Positions 23,901 to 35,600 of a DNA stretch of 64,000 bases are shown here, piece by piece (the first letter of the stretch is position 1; the number at the start of each line of letters is the position of its first letter). Below the pieces are notes generated by a model. The model made no database searches and had not been told where the DNA came from. It worked only from the letters and a program-made list of their open reading frames with translations. The DNA is taken from contig NC_057845.1 in assembly GCF_910594005.1 (NCBI RefSeq), forward strand, positions 868,001 through 932,000, written 5' to 3'. The translations under genes and the position numbers were made by a program. The stretch is from Cervus elaphus. Lineage: Eukaryota; Chordata; Mammalia; Artiodactyla; Cervidae.

Positions 23901-26900
23901 CGATCCTGCATTTAAGTCACTGCAGGGATATCCGGCGTTATTTCGAGTCAGGGCATCGCAGTGTCCATTCCACGTGAGGCCGCAAACTCAGGGTCCCTCT
24001 CACATACCTAGAGCTGAGAGAAGCCTCCTCTTGAGGTGCTTGTGGTAAGGTGGTATTCCTCTGGAGTCGAAGCCAGGGACTAACCTCTCATCTCGAGTTG
24101 ATTTTTGGTCCACGGAGCTCTTTTGTGTTGCTACAGTGACCTCAGGATCCCTCTAGCCTTGAAACAGTGTTCTTGGCGTTTCTCTGGAGTGCCATCAAGG
24201 AAATCAAGGCTCCTTTCATGTGTGATGTGCAACACGGAATTGCTCTGCACGCAGTGCAGGGGAATCGGGCCTCATCTCGCGGCGAGGGGGAAGTCTCATG
24301 GTTTTTCTCGAGTTGCTGTGGGAACCTGGGTTATATTCTCGAGTTACGACGGGGATGGCCCTTCCACCCACGTGTTTGTTCAGCGACGTCAGGACTCCTG
24401 CCTAGTTGCGAGGGACAACTCGGGATTCTCCTCGAGGCTTGGCAGGGCAATTGGGACGCCTCTCGAGCTGAGGCGGGTGACCAAGGGTCCCTTTCCATGT
24501 GCCACAGGAATCCTGGGACTCCTATAAAGTTTCACGAGGAGTCAGGCATCGTCTCCTTTGGAGGCACTGATCTCCGCGTACCTCTGGAGTTTTCAAAGGA
24601 TGTGAGGCCTCCGGTCGCCATGAGGTGGGGAATTAGGTCTTTCTCTGTGGTCTACACAGGGGATTCAGTCATCCTTTCATCTTGGGAGATGCAAGACGAG
24701 CCTGCATTCAAGTCACTGCAGGGATATCCGGCCTTATTTCACGTCAGGGCATCGCGGTGTCCATTCCACTTGAGGCCGCAAAATCAGGGTCCCTCTCACA
24801 TACCTAGAGCTGAGAGAAGCCTCCTCTTGAGGTGCTTGTGGTAAGGTGGTATTCCTCTGGAGTCGAAGCCAGGGACTAACCTCTCATCTCGAGTTGATTT
24901 TTGGTCCACGGAGCTCTTTCGTGTTGCTACAGTGACCTCAGAATCCCTCTAGCCTTGAAACAGTGTTCTTGGGGTTTCTCTGGAGTGCCATCAAGGAAAT
25001 CAAGGCTCCTTTCATGTGTGATGTGCAACACGGAATTGCTCTGAACGCAGTGCAGGGGAATCGGGCCTCATCTCGCGGAGAGGGGGAAGTCTCATGGTTT
25101 TTCTCGAGTTGCGGCGGGAACCTGGGGTATATTATCGAGTTACGACGGGGATGGCCCTTCCACCCACGTGTTTGTTCAGCGACGTCAGGACTCCTGCCTA
25201 GTTGCGAGGGACAAATCGGGATTCTCCTCGAGGCTTGCCAGGGCAATTGGGACGCCTCTCCAGCTGAGGCAGGAGACCAAGGGTCCCTTTCCACGTGCCA
25301 CAGGAATCCTGGGACTCCTATAAAGTTTCACGAGGAGTCAGGCATCGTCTCCTTTGGAGGCACTGATGTCCGCGTACCTCTGGAGTTTTCAAAGGATGTG
25401 AGGACTCCGGTCGCCATGAGGTGGGGAACTAGGTCTTTTTCTGTGGTCTCCACAGGGGATTCGGACATCCTTTCATCTTGGGAGATGCAAGACGAGCCTG
25501 CATTCAAGTCACTGCAGGGATATCCGGCGTTATTTCAAGTCAGGGCATCGCGGTGTCCATTCCACTTGAGGCCGCAAAATCAGGGTCCCTCTCACATACC
25601 TAGAGCTGAGAGAAGCCTCCTCTTGAGGTGCTTGTGGTAAGGTGATATTCCTCTGGAGTCGAAGCCAGGGACTAACCTCTCATCTCGAGTTGATTTTTGG
25701 TCCACGGAGCTCTTTCGTGTTGCTACAGTGACCTCAGGATCCCTCTAGCCTTGAAACAGTGTTCTTGGGGTTTCTCTGGAGTGCCGTCAAGGAAATCAAG
25801 GCTCCTTTCATGTGTGATGTGCAAGACGGAATTGCTCTGCACGCAGTGCAGGGGAATCGGGCCTCATCTCGCGGCGAGGGGGAACTCTCATGGTTTTTAT
25901 CGAGTTGCGGCGGTAACCTGGGGTATATTCTCGAGTTACGACGGGGATGGCCCTTCCACCCACGTGTTTGTTCAGCGATGTCAGGACTCCTGCCTAGTTG
26001 CGAGGGACAACTCGGGATTCTCCTCGAGGCTTGCCAGGGCAATTCGGCCGCCTCTCCAGCTGAGGCAGGAGACCAAGGGTCCCTTTCCACGTGCCACACG
26101 AATCCTGGGACTCCTATCAAGTTTCACGAGGAGTCAGGCATCGTCTCCTTTGGAGGCGCTGATCTCCGCGTACCTCTGGAGTTTTCAAAGGATGTGAGGC
26201 CTCCGTTCGCCATGAGGTGGGGAACTAGGTCTTTCTTGGTGGTCTCCACAGGGGATTCAGACATCCTTTCATCTTGGGAGATGCAAGACGAGCCTGCATT
26301 CAAGTCACTGCAGGGATATCCGGCCTTATTTCAAGTCAGGGAATCGCGGTGTCCATTCCACTTTAGGCCGCAAAATCAGGGTCCCTCTCACATACCTAGA
26401 GCTGAGAGAAGCCTCCTCTTGAGGTGCTTGTGGTAAAGTGGTATTCCTCTGAGTCGAAGCCAGGGACTAACCTCTCATCTCGAGTTGATTTTTGGTCCAC
26501 GGAGCTCTTTCGTGTTGCTACAGTGACCTCAGAATCCCTCTAGCCTTGAAACAGTGTTGTTGGGGTTTCTCTGGAGTGCCGTCAAGGAAATCAAGGCTCC
26601 TTTCATGTGTGATGTGTAACACGGAATTGCTCTGCACGCAGTGCAGGGGAATCGGGCCTCATCTCGCGGCGAGGGGGAACTCTCATGGTTTTTATCGAGT
26701 TGCGGCGGTAACCTGGGGTATATTCTCGAGTTACGACGGGGATGGCCCTTCCACCCACGTGTTTGTTCAGCGATGTCAGGACTCCTGCCTAGTTGCGAGG
26801 GACAACTCGGGATTCTCCTCGAGGCTTGCCAGGGCAATTGGGCCGCCTCTCCAGCTGAGGCAGGAGACCAAGGGTCCCTTTTCATGTGCCACATGAATCC

Positions 26901-26929
26901 TGGGACTCCTATCAAGTTTCACGAGGAGT

Positions 26930-28700
26930 CCGGCATCGTCTCATTTGGAGGCACTGATCTCCGCGTACCTCTGGAGTTTTCAAAGGATGTGAGGCCTCCG
27001 GTCGCCATGAGGTGGAGAACTAGGTCTTTCTCTGTGGTCTCCACAGGGGATTCGGACATCCTTTCATCTTGGGAGATGCAAGACAAGCCTGCATTCAAGT
27101 CACTGCAGGGATATCCGGCCTTATTTCAAGTCAGGGCATCGCGGTGTCCATTCCACTTTAGGCCGCAAAATCAGGGTCCCTCTCATATACCTAGAGCTGA
27201 GAGAAGCCTCCTCTTGAGGTGCTTGTGGTAAGGTGGTATTCCTCTGGAGTCGAAGCCAGGGACTAACCTCTCATCTCGAGTTGATTTTTGGTCCACCGAG
27301 CTCTTTTGTGTTGCTACAGTGACCTCAGGATCCCTCTAGCCTTGAAACAGTGTTCTTGGCGTTTCTCTGGAGTGCCATCAAGGAAATCAACTCTCCTTTC
27401 ATGTGTGATGTGCAACACGGAATTGCTCTGCACGCAGTGAAGGGGAATTGGGTCTCATCTCGCGGCGAGGGGGAAGTCTCATGGTTTTTCTCGAGTTGCG
27501 CCGGGAACCTGTGCTATATTCTCGAGTTACGACGGGGATGGCCCTTCCACACACGTGTTTGTTCAGCGACGTCAGGACTCCTGCCTAGTTGCGAGGGACA
27601 ACTCGGGATTCTCCTCGAGGCTTGGCAGGGCAATTGGGACGCCTCTCCACCTGAGGCGGGAGACCAAGGATCACTTTCCACGTGCCACAGGAATCCTGGG
27701 ACTCCTATCAAGTTTCAGGAGTAGTCAGGCATCGTCTCCTTTGGAGGCACTGATCTCCGCGTACCTCTGGAGTTTTCAAAGGATGTGAGGCCTCCGGTAG
27801 TGATGAGGTGGGGAACTAGGTCTTTCTCTGTGGTCTCCACAGGGGATTCAGACATCCTTTCATCTTGGGAGATGCAAGACGAGCCTGCATTCAAGTCACT
27901 GCAGGGATATCCGGCCTTATTTCGCGTCAGGGCATCGCAGTGTCCATTCCACTTGAGGCCGCAAAGTCAGGTCCCTCTCACATACCTAGAGCTGAGAGAA
28001 GCCTCCTCTTGAGGTGCTTGTGGTAAGGTGGTATTCCTCTGGAGTCGAAGCCAGGGACTAACCTCTCATCTCGAGTTGATTTTTGGCCCACGAAGCTCTT
28101 TCGTGTTGCTACAGTGACCTCAGGATCCCTCTAGCCTTGAAACAGTGTTCTTGGGTTTCTCTGGAGTGCCATCAAGGAAATCAAGGCTCCTTTCATGTTT
28201 GATGTGCAAGACGGAATTGCTCTGCACGCAGTGCAGGGGAATCGGGCCTCATCTCGCGGCGAAGGGGAAGTCTCATTTTTTTTCTCGAATTGCGGCAGGA
28301 ACCTGGGGTATATTCTCGAGTTAAGACGGGGATGGCCCTTCCACCCACGTGTTTGTTCAGCGACGTCAGGAGTCCTGCCTAGTTGCGAGGGACAACTCGG
28401 GATTCTCCTTGAGGCTTGGCAGGGCAATTGGGTCGCCTCTCCAGCTGAGGTGGGAGACCAAGGGTCCCTTTCCATGTGCCACATGAATCCTGGGACTCCT
28501 ATCAAGTTTCGCGAGGAGTCAGGCATCGTCTCCTTTGGAGACACTGATCTCCGCGTACCTCTGGAGTTTTCAAAGGATGTGAGGACTCCGGTCGCGATGA
28601 GGTTTGGAACTAGGTCTTTCTCTGTGGTCTCCACAGGGGATTCAGACATCCTTTCGTCTTGGGAGATGCAAGACGAGCCTGCATTCAAGTCACTGCAAGG
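26930..28700 (+). repeat. Nested five-monomer-offset repeat, left member
   Basis: This region resembles 30905-32676 at an offset of about 3975 bp (5 monomers). The match is closest over the monomer at 27288, which shares AATCAACTCTCC, GTGAAGGGGAATTGGG and the one-base-shorter GTCAGGTCCC with the monomer at 31263. One visible difference is GTGCTATATT here against GGGGTATATT there. Limits are approximate because similarity fades gradually on both sides. Confidence 0.7.
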
Positions 28701-30904
28701 ATATCCGTCCTTTATTCGAGTCAGGGCATCGCGGTGTCCATTCCACTTGAGGCCGCAAACTCAGGGTCCCTCTCACATACCTAGAGCTGAGAGAAGCCTC
28801 CTCTTGAGGTGCTTGTGGTAAGGTGGTATTCCTCTGGAGTCGAAGCCAGGGACTAACCTCTCATCCCGAGTTGATTTTTGGTCCACGGAGCTCTTTCGTG
28901 TGGATACAGTGACCTCAGGATCCCTCTAGCCTTGAAACAGTGTTCTTGGCGTTCCTCTGGAGTGCCATCAAGGAAATCAAGGCTCCTTTCATGTGTGATG
29001 TGCCACACGGAATTGGTCTGCACGCAGTGCAGGGGAATCGGGCTCATCTCGCGGCGAGGGGGAAGTCTCATGGTTTTTCTCGAGTTGCGGCGGTAACCTG
29101 GGGTATATATTCGAGTTGCGACGGGGATAGCCCTTCCACCCACGTGTTTGTTCAGCGACGTCAGGACTCCTGCCTAGTTGCGAGGGATAACTCGGGATTC
29201 TCCTCGAGGCTTGGCAGGGCAATTGGGACGCCTCTCCAGCTGAGGCGGGAGACCAAGGGTCCCTTTCCACGTGCCACAGGAATCCTGGGACTCCTATCAA
29301 GTTTCAGGAGGAGTCAGGCATCGTCTTCTTTGGAGGCACTGATCTCCGCGTATCTCTGGAGTTTTCAAAGGATGTGAGGCCTCCGGTCGCGAGGAGGTGG
29401 TGAACTAGGTCTTTTTCTGTGGTCTCCACAGGGGATTCAGACATCCTTTCATCTTGCGAGATGCAAGAGGAGCCTGCATTCAAGTCACTGCAGGTATATC
29501 CGGCCTTCTTTCGAGTCAGGGCATCGCGGTGTCCATTCCACTTGAGGCCGCAAACTCAGGGTCCCTCTCACATACCTAGAGCTGAGAGACCCTCCTCTTG
29601 AAGTGCTTGTGGTAAGGTGGTTTCCTCTGGAGTCGAAGCCAGGGACTAACCTCTCATTTCGAGTTGATTTTTGGTCCACGGAGCTCTTTCGTGTTGCTAC
29701 AGTAACCTCAGGATCCCTCTGGCCTTGAAACAGTGTTCCTGGGGTTTCACTGGTGTGCCATCAAGGAAATCAAGGCGCCTTTCATGTGTGATGTGCAACA
29801 CGGAATTGCTCTGCACGCAGTGCAGGGGAATCGGGCCTCATCTCGCGGCGAGGGGGAAGTCTCATGGTTTTTCTCGAGTTGCAGCGGGAACCTGGGGTAT
29901 ATTCTCGAGTTACGACGGGGACGGCCCTTCCACCCACGTGTTTGTTCAGCGACGTCAGGACTCCTGCCTAGTTGCGAGGGACAACTCGGGATTCTCCTCG
30001 AGGCTTGGCAGGGTAATTGGGACGCCTCTCCAGCTGAGGCGGGAGACCAAGGGTCCCTTTCCATGTGCCACAGGAATCCTGGGACTCCTATAAAGTTTCA
30101 CGAGGAGTCAGGCATCGTCTCCTTTGGAGGCACTGATCTCCGCGTACCTCTGGAGTTTTCAAAGGATGTGAGGCCTCCGGTCGCCATGAGGTGGGGAACT
30201 AGGTCTTTCTCTGTGGTCTCCACAGGGGATTCAGACATCCTTTCATCTTGGGAGATGAAAGACGAGCCTGCATTCAAGTCACTGCAGGGATATCCGGCCT
30301 TATTTCACGTCAGCGCATCGCGGTGTCCATTCCACTTGAGGCCGCAAAATCAGGGTCCCACTCACATACCTAGAGCTGAGAGAAGCCTCCTCTTGAGGTG
30401 CTTGTGGTAAGGTGGTATTCCTCTGGAGTCGAAGCCAGGGACTAACCTCTCATCTCGAGTTGATTTTTGGTCCACGGAGCTCTTTCGTGTTGCTACAGTG
30501 ACCTCAGGATCCCTCTAGCCTTGAAACAGTGTTCTTGGGGTTTCTCTGGAGTGCCGTCAAGGAAATCAAGGCTCCTTTCATGTGTGATGTGCAAGACAGA
30601 ATTGCTCTGCAGGCAGTGCAGGGGAATCGGGCCTCATCTCGCGGCGAGGGGGAACTCTCATGGTTTTTATCGAGTTGCGGCGGTAACCTGCGGTATATTC
30701 TCGAGTTACGACGGGGATCGCCCTTCCACCCACGTGTTTGTTCAGCGATGTCAGGACTCCTGCCTAGTTGCGAGGGACAACTCGGGATTCTCCTCGAGGC
30801 TTGCCAGGGCAATTGGGCCGCCTCTCCAGCTGAGGCAGGAGACCAAGGGTCCCTTTCCATGTGCCACATGAATACTGGGACTCCTATCAAGTTTCACGAG
30901 GAGT

Positions 30905-32676
30905 CAGGCATCGTCTCATTTGGAGGCACTGATCTCCGCGTACCTCTGGAGTTTTCAAAGGATGTGAGGCCTCCGGTCGCCATGAGGTGGAGAACTAGGT
31001 CTTTCTCCGTGGTCTCCACAGGGGATTCGGACATCCTTTCATCTTGGGAGATGCAAAACGAGCCTGCATTCAAGTCACTGCAGGGATATCCGGCCTTATT
31101 TCAAGTCAGGGCATCGCGGTGTCCATTCCACTTTAGGCCGCAAAATCAGGGTCCCTCTCACATACCTAGAGCTGAGAGAAGCCTCCTCTTGAGGTGCTTG
31201 TGGTAAGGTGGTATTCCTCTGGAGTCGAAGCCAGGGACTAACCTCTCATCTCGAGTTGATTTTTGGTCCACCGAGCTCTTTTGTGTTGCTACAGTGACCT
31301 CAGGATCCCTCTAGCCTTGAAACAGTGTTCTTGGCGTTTCTCTGGAGTGCCATCAAGGAAATCAACTCTCCTTTCATGTGTGATGTGCAACACGGAATTG
31401 CTCTGCACGCAGTGAAGGGGAATTGGGTCTCATCTCGCGGCGAGGGGGAAGTCTCATGGTTTTTCTCGAGTTGCGCCGGGAACCTGGGGTATATTCTCGA
31501 GTTACGACGGGGATGGCCCTTCCACACACGTGTTTGTTCAGCGACGTCAGGACTCCTGCCTAGTTGCGAGGGACAACTCGGGATTCTCCTCGAGGCTTGG
31601 CAGGGCAATTGGGACGCCTCTCCACCTGAGGCGGGAGACCAAGGATCACTTTCCACGTGCCACAGGAATCCTGGGACTCCTATCAAGTTTCAGGAGTAGT
31701 CAGGCATCGTCTCCTTTGGAGGCACTGATCTCCGCGTACCTCTGGAGTTTTCAAAGGATGTGAGGCCTCCGGTAGTGATGAGGTGGGGAACTAGGTCTTT
31801 CTCTGTGGTCTCCACAGGGGATTCAGACATCCTTTCATCTTGGGAGATGCAAGACGAGCCTGCATTCAAGTCACTGCAGGGATATCCGGCCTTATTTCGC
31901 GTCAGGGCATCGCAGTGTCCATTCCACTTGAGGCCGCAAAGTCAGGTCCCTCTCACATACCTAGAGCTGAGAGAAGCCTCCTCTTGAGGTGCTTGTGGTA
32001 AGGTGGTATTCCTCTGGAGTCGAAGCCAGGGACTAACATCTCATCTCGAGTTGATTCTTGGTCCACGGAGCTCTTTCGTGTTGCTACAGTGACCTCAGGA
32101 TCCCTCTAGCCTTGAAACAGTGTTCTTGGGTTTTCTCTGGAGTGCCATCAAGGAAATCAAGGCTCCTTTCATGTTTGATGTGCAACACGGAATTGCTCTG
32201 CATGCAGTGCAGGGGAATCGGGCCTCATCTCGCGGCGAAGGGGAAGTCTCATGGTTTTTCTCGAATTGCGGCAGGAACCTGGGGTATATTCTCGAGTTAA
32301 GACGGGGATGGCCCTTCCACCCACGTGTTTGTTCAGCGACGTCAGGACTCCTGCCTACTTGCGAGGGACAACTCGGGATTCTCCTCGAGGCTTGGCAGGG
32401 CAATTGGGACGCCTCTCCAGCTGAGGTGGGAGACCAAGGGTACCTTTCCACGTGCCACAGGAATCCTGGAACTCCTATCAAGTTTCACGAGGAGTCAGGC
32501 ATCGTCTCCTTTGGAGGCACTGATCTCCGCGTACCTCTGGAGTTTTCAAAGGATGTGAGGACTCCGGTCGCGATGAGGTGGGGAACTCGGTCTTTCTCTG
32601 TGGTCTCCACAGGGGATTCAGACATCCTTTCGTCTTGGGAGATGCAAGACGAGCCTGCATTCAACTCACTGCAAGG
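30905..32676 (+). repeat. Nested five-monomer-offset repeat, right member
   Basis: This is the partner of 26930-28700 inside the same 35-mer. The following monomer (32058) still shares the ATGTTTGATG and TCGAATTGCGGCAGG variants with the monomer at 28083, although the older member has a one-base deletion near 28154. The match weakens in the next monomer. The same pair recurs in HOR copy 2, 30233 bp downstream. Confidence 0.7.
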
Positions 32677-35600
32677 ATATCCGTCCTTTATTCGAATCAG
32701 GGTTTCGCGGTGTCCATTCCACTTGAGGCCGCAAACTCAGGGTCCCTCTCACATACCTAGAGCTGAGAGAAGCCTCCTCTTGAGGTGCTTGTGATAAGGT
32801 GGTATTCCTCTGGAGTCGAAGCCAGGGACTAACCTTTCATCTCGAGTTGATTTTTGGTCCTCGGAGCTCTTTCGTGTGGCTACAGTGACCTCAGGATCCC
32901 TCTAGCCTTGAAACAGTGTTCTTGGGGTTTCTCTGGAGTGCCATCAAGGAAATCAAGGCTCCTTTCATGTGTGATGTGCAAGACGGAATTGCTCTGCACG
33001 CATTGCAGGGGAATCGGGCCTCATCTCGCGGCGACGGGGAAGTCTCATGGTTTTTCTCGAGTTGCGGCGGGAACCTGGGGTATATTCTCGAGTTACGACG
33101 GGGATGGCCCTTCCACCCACGTGTTTGTTCAGCGACGTCAGGACTCCTGCCTAGTTGCGAGGGACAACTCGGGATTCTCCTCGAGGCTTGGCAGGTCAAT
33201 TGGGACGCCTGTCCAGCTGAGGCGCGAGACCAAGGATCCCTTTCCACGTACCACAGGAATCCTGGGACTCCTATCAAGTTTCAGGAGGAGTCAGGCAACG
33301 TCTCCTTTGGAGGCACTGATCTCCGCGTACCTCTGAAGTTTTCAAAGGATGTGAGGCCTCCGGTCGCGATGAGGTGGGGAACTAGGTCTTTGTCTGTGGT
33401 CTCCACAGGGGATTGAAACATCCTTTAGTCTTGGGAGATGCAACACGAGCCGGCATTCAAGTCACTGCAGGGATATCCGGCCTTATTTCGAGTCAGGGCA
33501 TCGCGGTGTCCATTCCACTTGAGGCCGCAAACTCAGGGTCCCTCTCACATACCTAGAGCTGAGAGAAGCCTCCTCTTGAGGTGCTTGTGGTAAGGTGGTA
33601 TTCCTCTGGAGTCGAAGCCAGGGACTAACCTCTCATGTCGAGTTGATTTTTGGTCCACGGAGCTCTTTCGTGTTGCTACAGTGACCTCAGGATCCCTCTA
33701 GCCTTGAAACAGTGTTCTTGGGGTTTCTCTGGAGTGCCATCAAGGAAATCAAAGCTCCTTTCATGTGTGATGTGCAACACGGAATGGCTCTGTATGCAGT
33801 GCAGGGGAATCAGGCCTCATCTCGCGGCGAGGGGGAAGTCTCATGGTTTTTCTCGAGTTGCGGCGGGAACCTGGGGTATATTCTCGAGTTACGACGGGGA
33901 TGGCCCTTCCAACCCTTGATTGTTCAGCGACGCCAGGACTCCTTCCTAGTTGCGAGGGACAATTCGGGATTCTCCTCGAGGCTTGGCAGGGCAATTGGGA
34001 TGCCTCTCCAGCTGAGGCGGGAGACCAAGGGTCCCTTTCCACGTGCCACAGGAATCCTGAGACTCCTATCAAGTTTCACGAGGAGTCAGGGATCGTCCCC
34101 TTTGGAGGCACTGATCTCCACGTACCTCTGGAGTTTTCAAAGGATGTGAGGCCTCCGGTCGCCATGAGGTGGGGAACTAGGTCTTTCTCTGTGGTCTCCA
34201 CAGGGGATTCAGACATCCTTTCGTCTTGGGAGATGCAAGACGAGCCTGCATTCAAGTCACTGCAGGTATATCCGGCCTTATTTCGAGTCAGGGCATCGCG
34301 GTGTCCATTCCACTTGAGGCTGCAATCTCAGGGTCCCTCTCACATACCTAGAGCTGAGAGAAGCCTCCTCCTGAGGTGCTTCTGGTAAGGTGGTTTTCCT
34401 CTGGAGTCGAAGCCAGGGACTAACCTCTCATCTCGAGTTGATTTTTGGTCCACGGAGCTCTTTCGTGTTGCTACAGTGACCTCAGGATGCCTCTAGCCTT
34501 GAAACAGTGTTCTTGGGGTTTCTCTGGAGTGCCATCAAGGAAATCAAGGCTCCTTTCATGTGTGATGTGCAACACGGAATTGCTCTGCACGCAGTGCAGG
34601 GGAATCGGGCCTCATCTCGCGGCGAGGGGGAAGTCTCATGGTTTTTCGCGAGTTTCGGCGGGAACCTGGGGTATATTCTCGAGTTACGACGGGGATGGCC
34701 CTTCTACACACGGGTTGTTTAGCGAGGTCAGGACTTCTGCCTAGTTGCGAGGGACAACTCGTGATTCTCCCCGAGGCTTGGCAGGCCAATTGGGATGCCT
34801 CTCCAGCTGAGGCGGGAGACCAAGGGTCCCTTTCCACGTGCCACAGGAATCCTGGGACTCCTATCTAGTTTCACGAGGAGTCAGGCATCGTCTACTTTGG
34901 AGACACTGATCTCTGCGTACCTCTGGAGTTGTCAAAGGATGTGAGGCCTCCGGTCGCGATGAGGTGGGGAACTAGTTCTTTCTCTGTGGTCTCCACAGGG
35001 AATTCAGACATCCTTTCATCTTGGGAGATGAAAGACAAGCCTGCATTCAAGTCACTGCAGGGATATCCGGCCTTATTTCGAGTCAGGGCGTCGCGGTGTC
35101 CATTCCACTTGAGGCTGCAAACTCAGGGTCCCTCTCACATACCTAGAGCTGAGAGAAGCCTCCTCTTGAGGTGCTTGTGGTAAGGTGGTATTCCTCTGGA
35201 GTCAAAGCCAGGGACTAACCTCTCATCTCGTGTTGATTTTTGGTCCACGGTGCGCTGTTGTGTTGCTACAGTGACCTCAGGATCCCTCTAGCCTTGAAAC
35301 AGTGTTCTTGGGGTTTCTCTGGAGTGCCATCAAGGAAATCAAGGCTCCTTTCATGTGCGATGTGCAAAACGGAATTGCTCTGCACGCAGTGCAGGGAAAT
35401 CGGGCCTCATCTCCCGACGAGGGGGAAGTCTCATGGTTTTTCTCAAGTTGCGGCGGGAACCTGGGGTATATTCTCGAGTTACGACAGGGATGGCCCTTCC
35501 ACACACGTGTTTGTTCAGCGACGTCAGGACTCCTGCCTAGTTGCGAGGGACAACTCGGGATTCTCCTCGAGGCTTGCCAGGGCAATTGGGACGGCTCTCC

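Noticed and set aside
24963..25640. 225-codon open frame beginning MFLGFLWSAIKEIK, present in many monomers
   Set aside because: It recurs because the monomer recurs. It is interrupted by stops and frameshifts in many copies, overlaps other equally open frames, resembles no protein family I know, and has no promoter, splice or polyadenylation context of its own.
28269..28290. T-run (eight T) at 28277 as a possible Pol III terminator or insertion scar
   Set aside because: It is a local point variant of the usual CATGGTTTTTCTCGAG segment, present once per HOR copy, with no A/B box or flanking inserted sequence.
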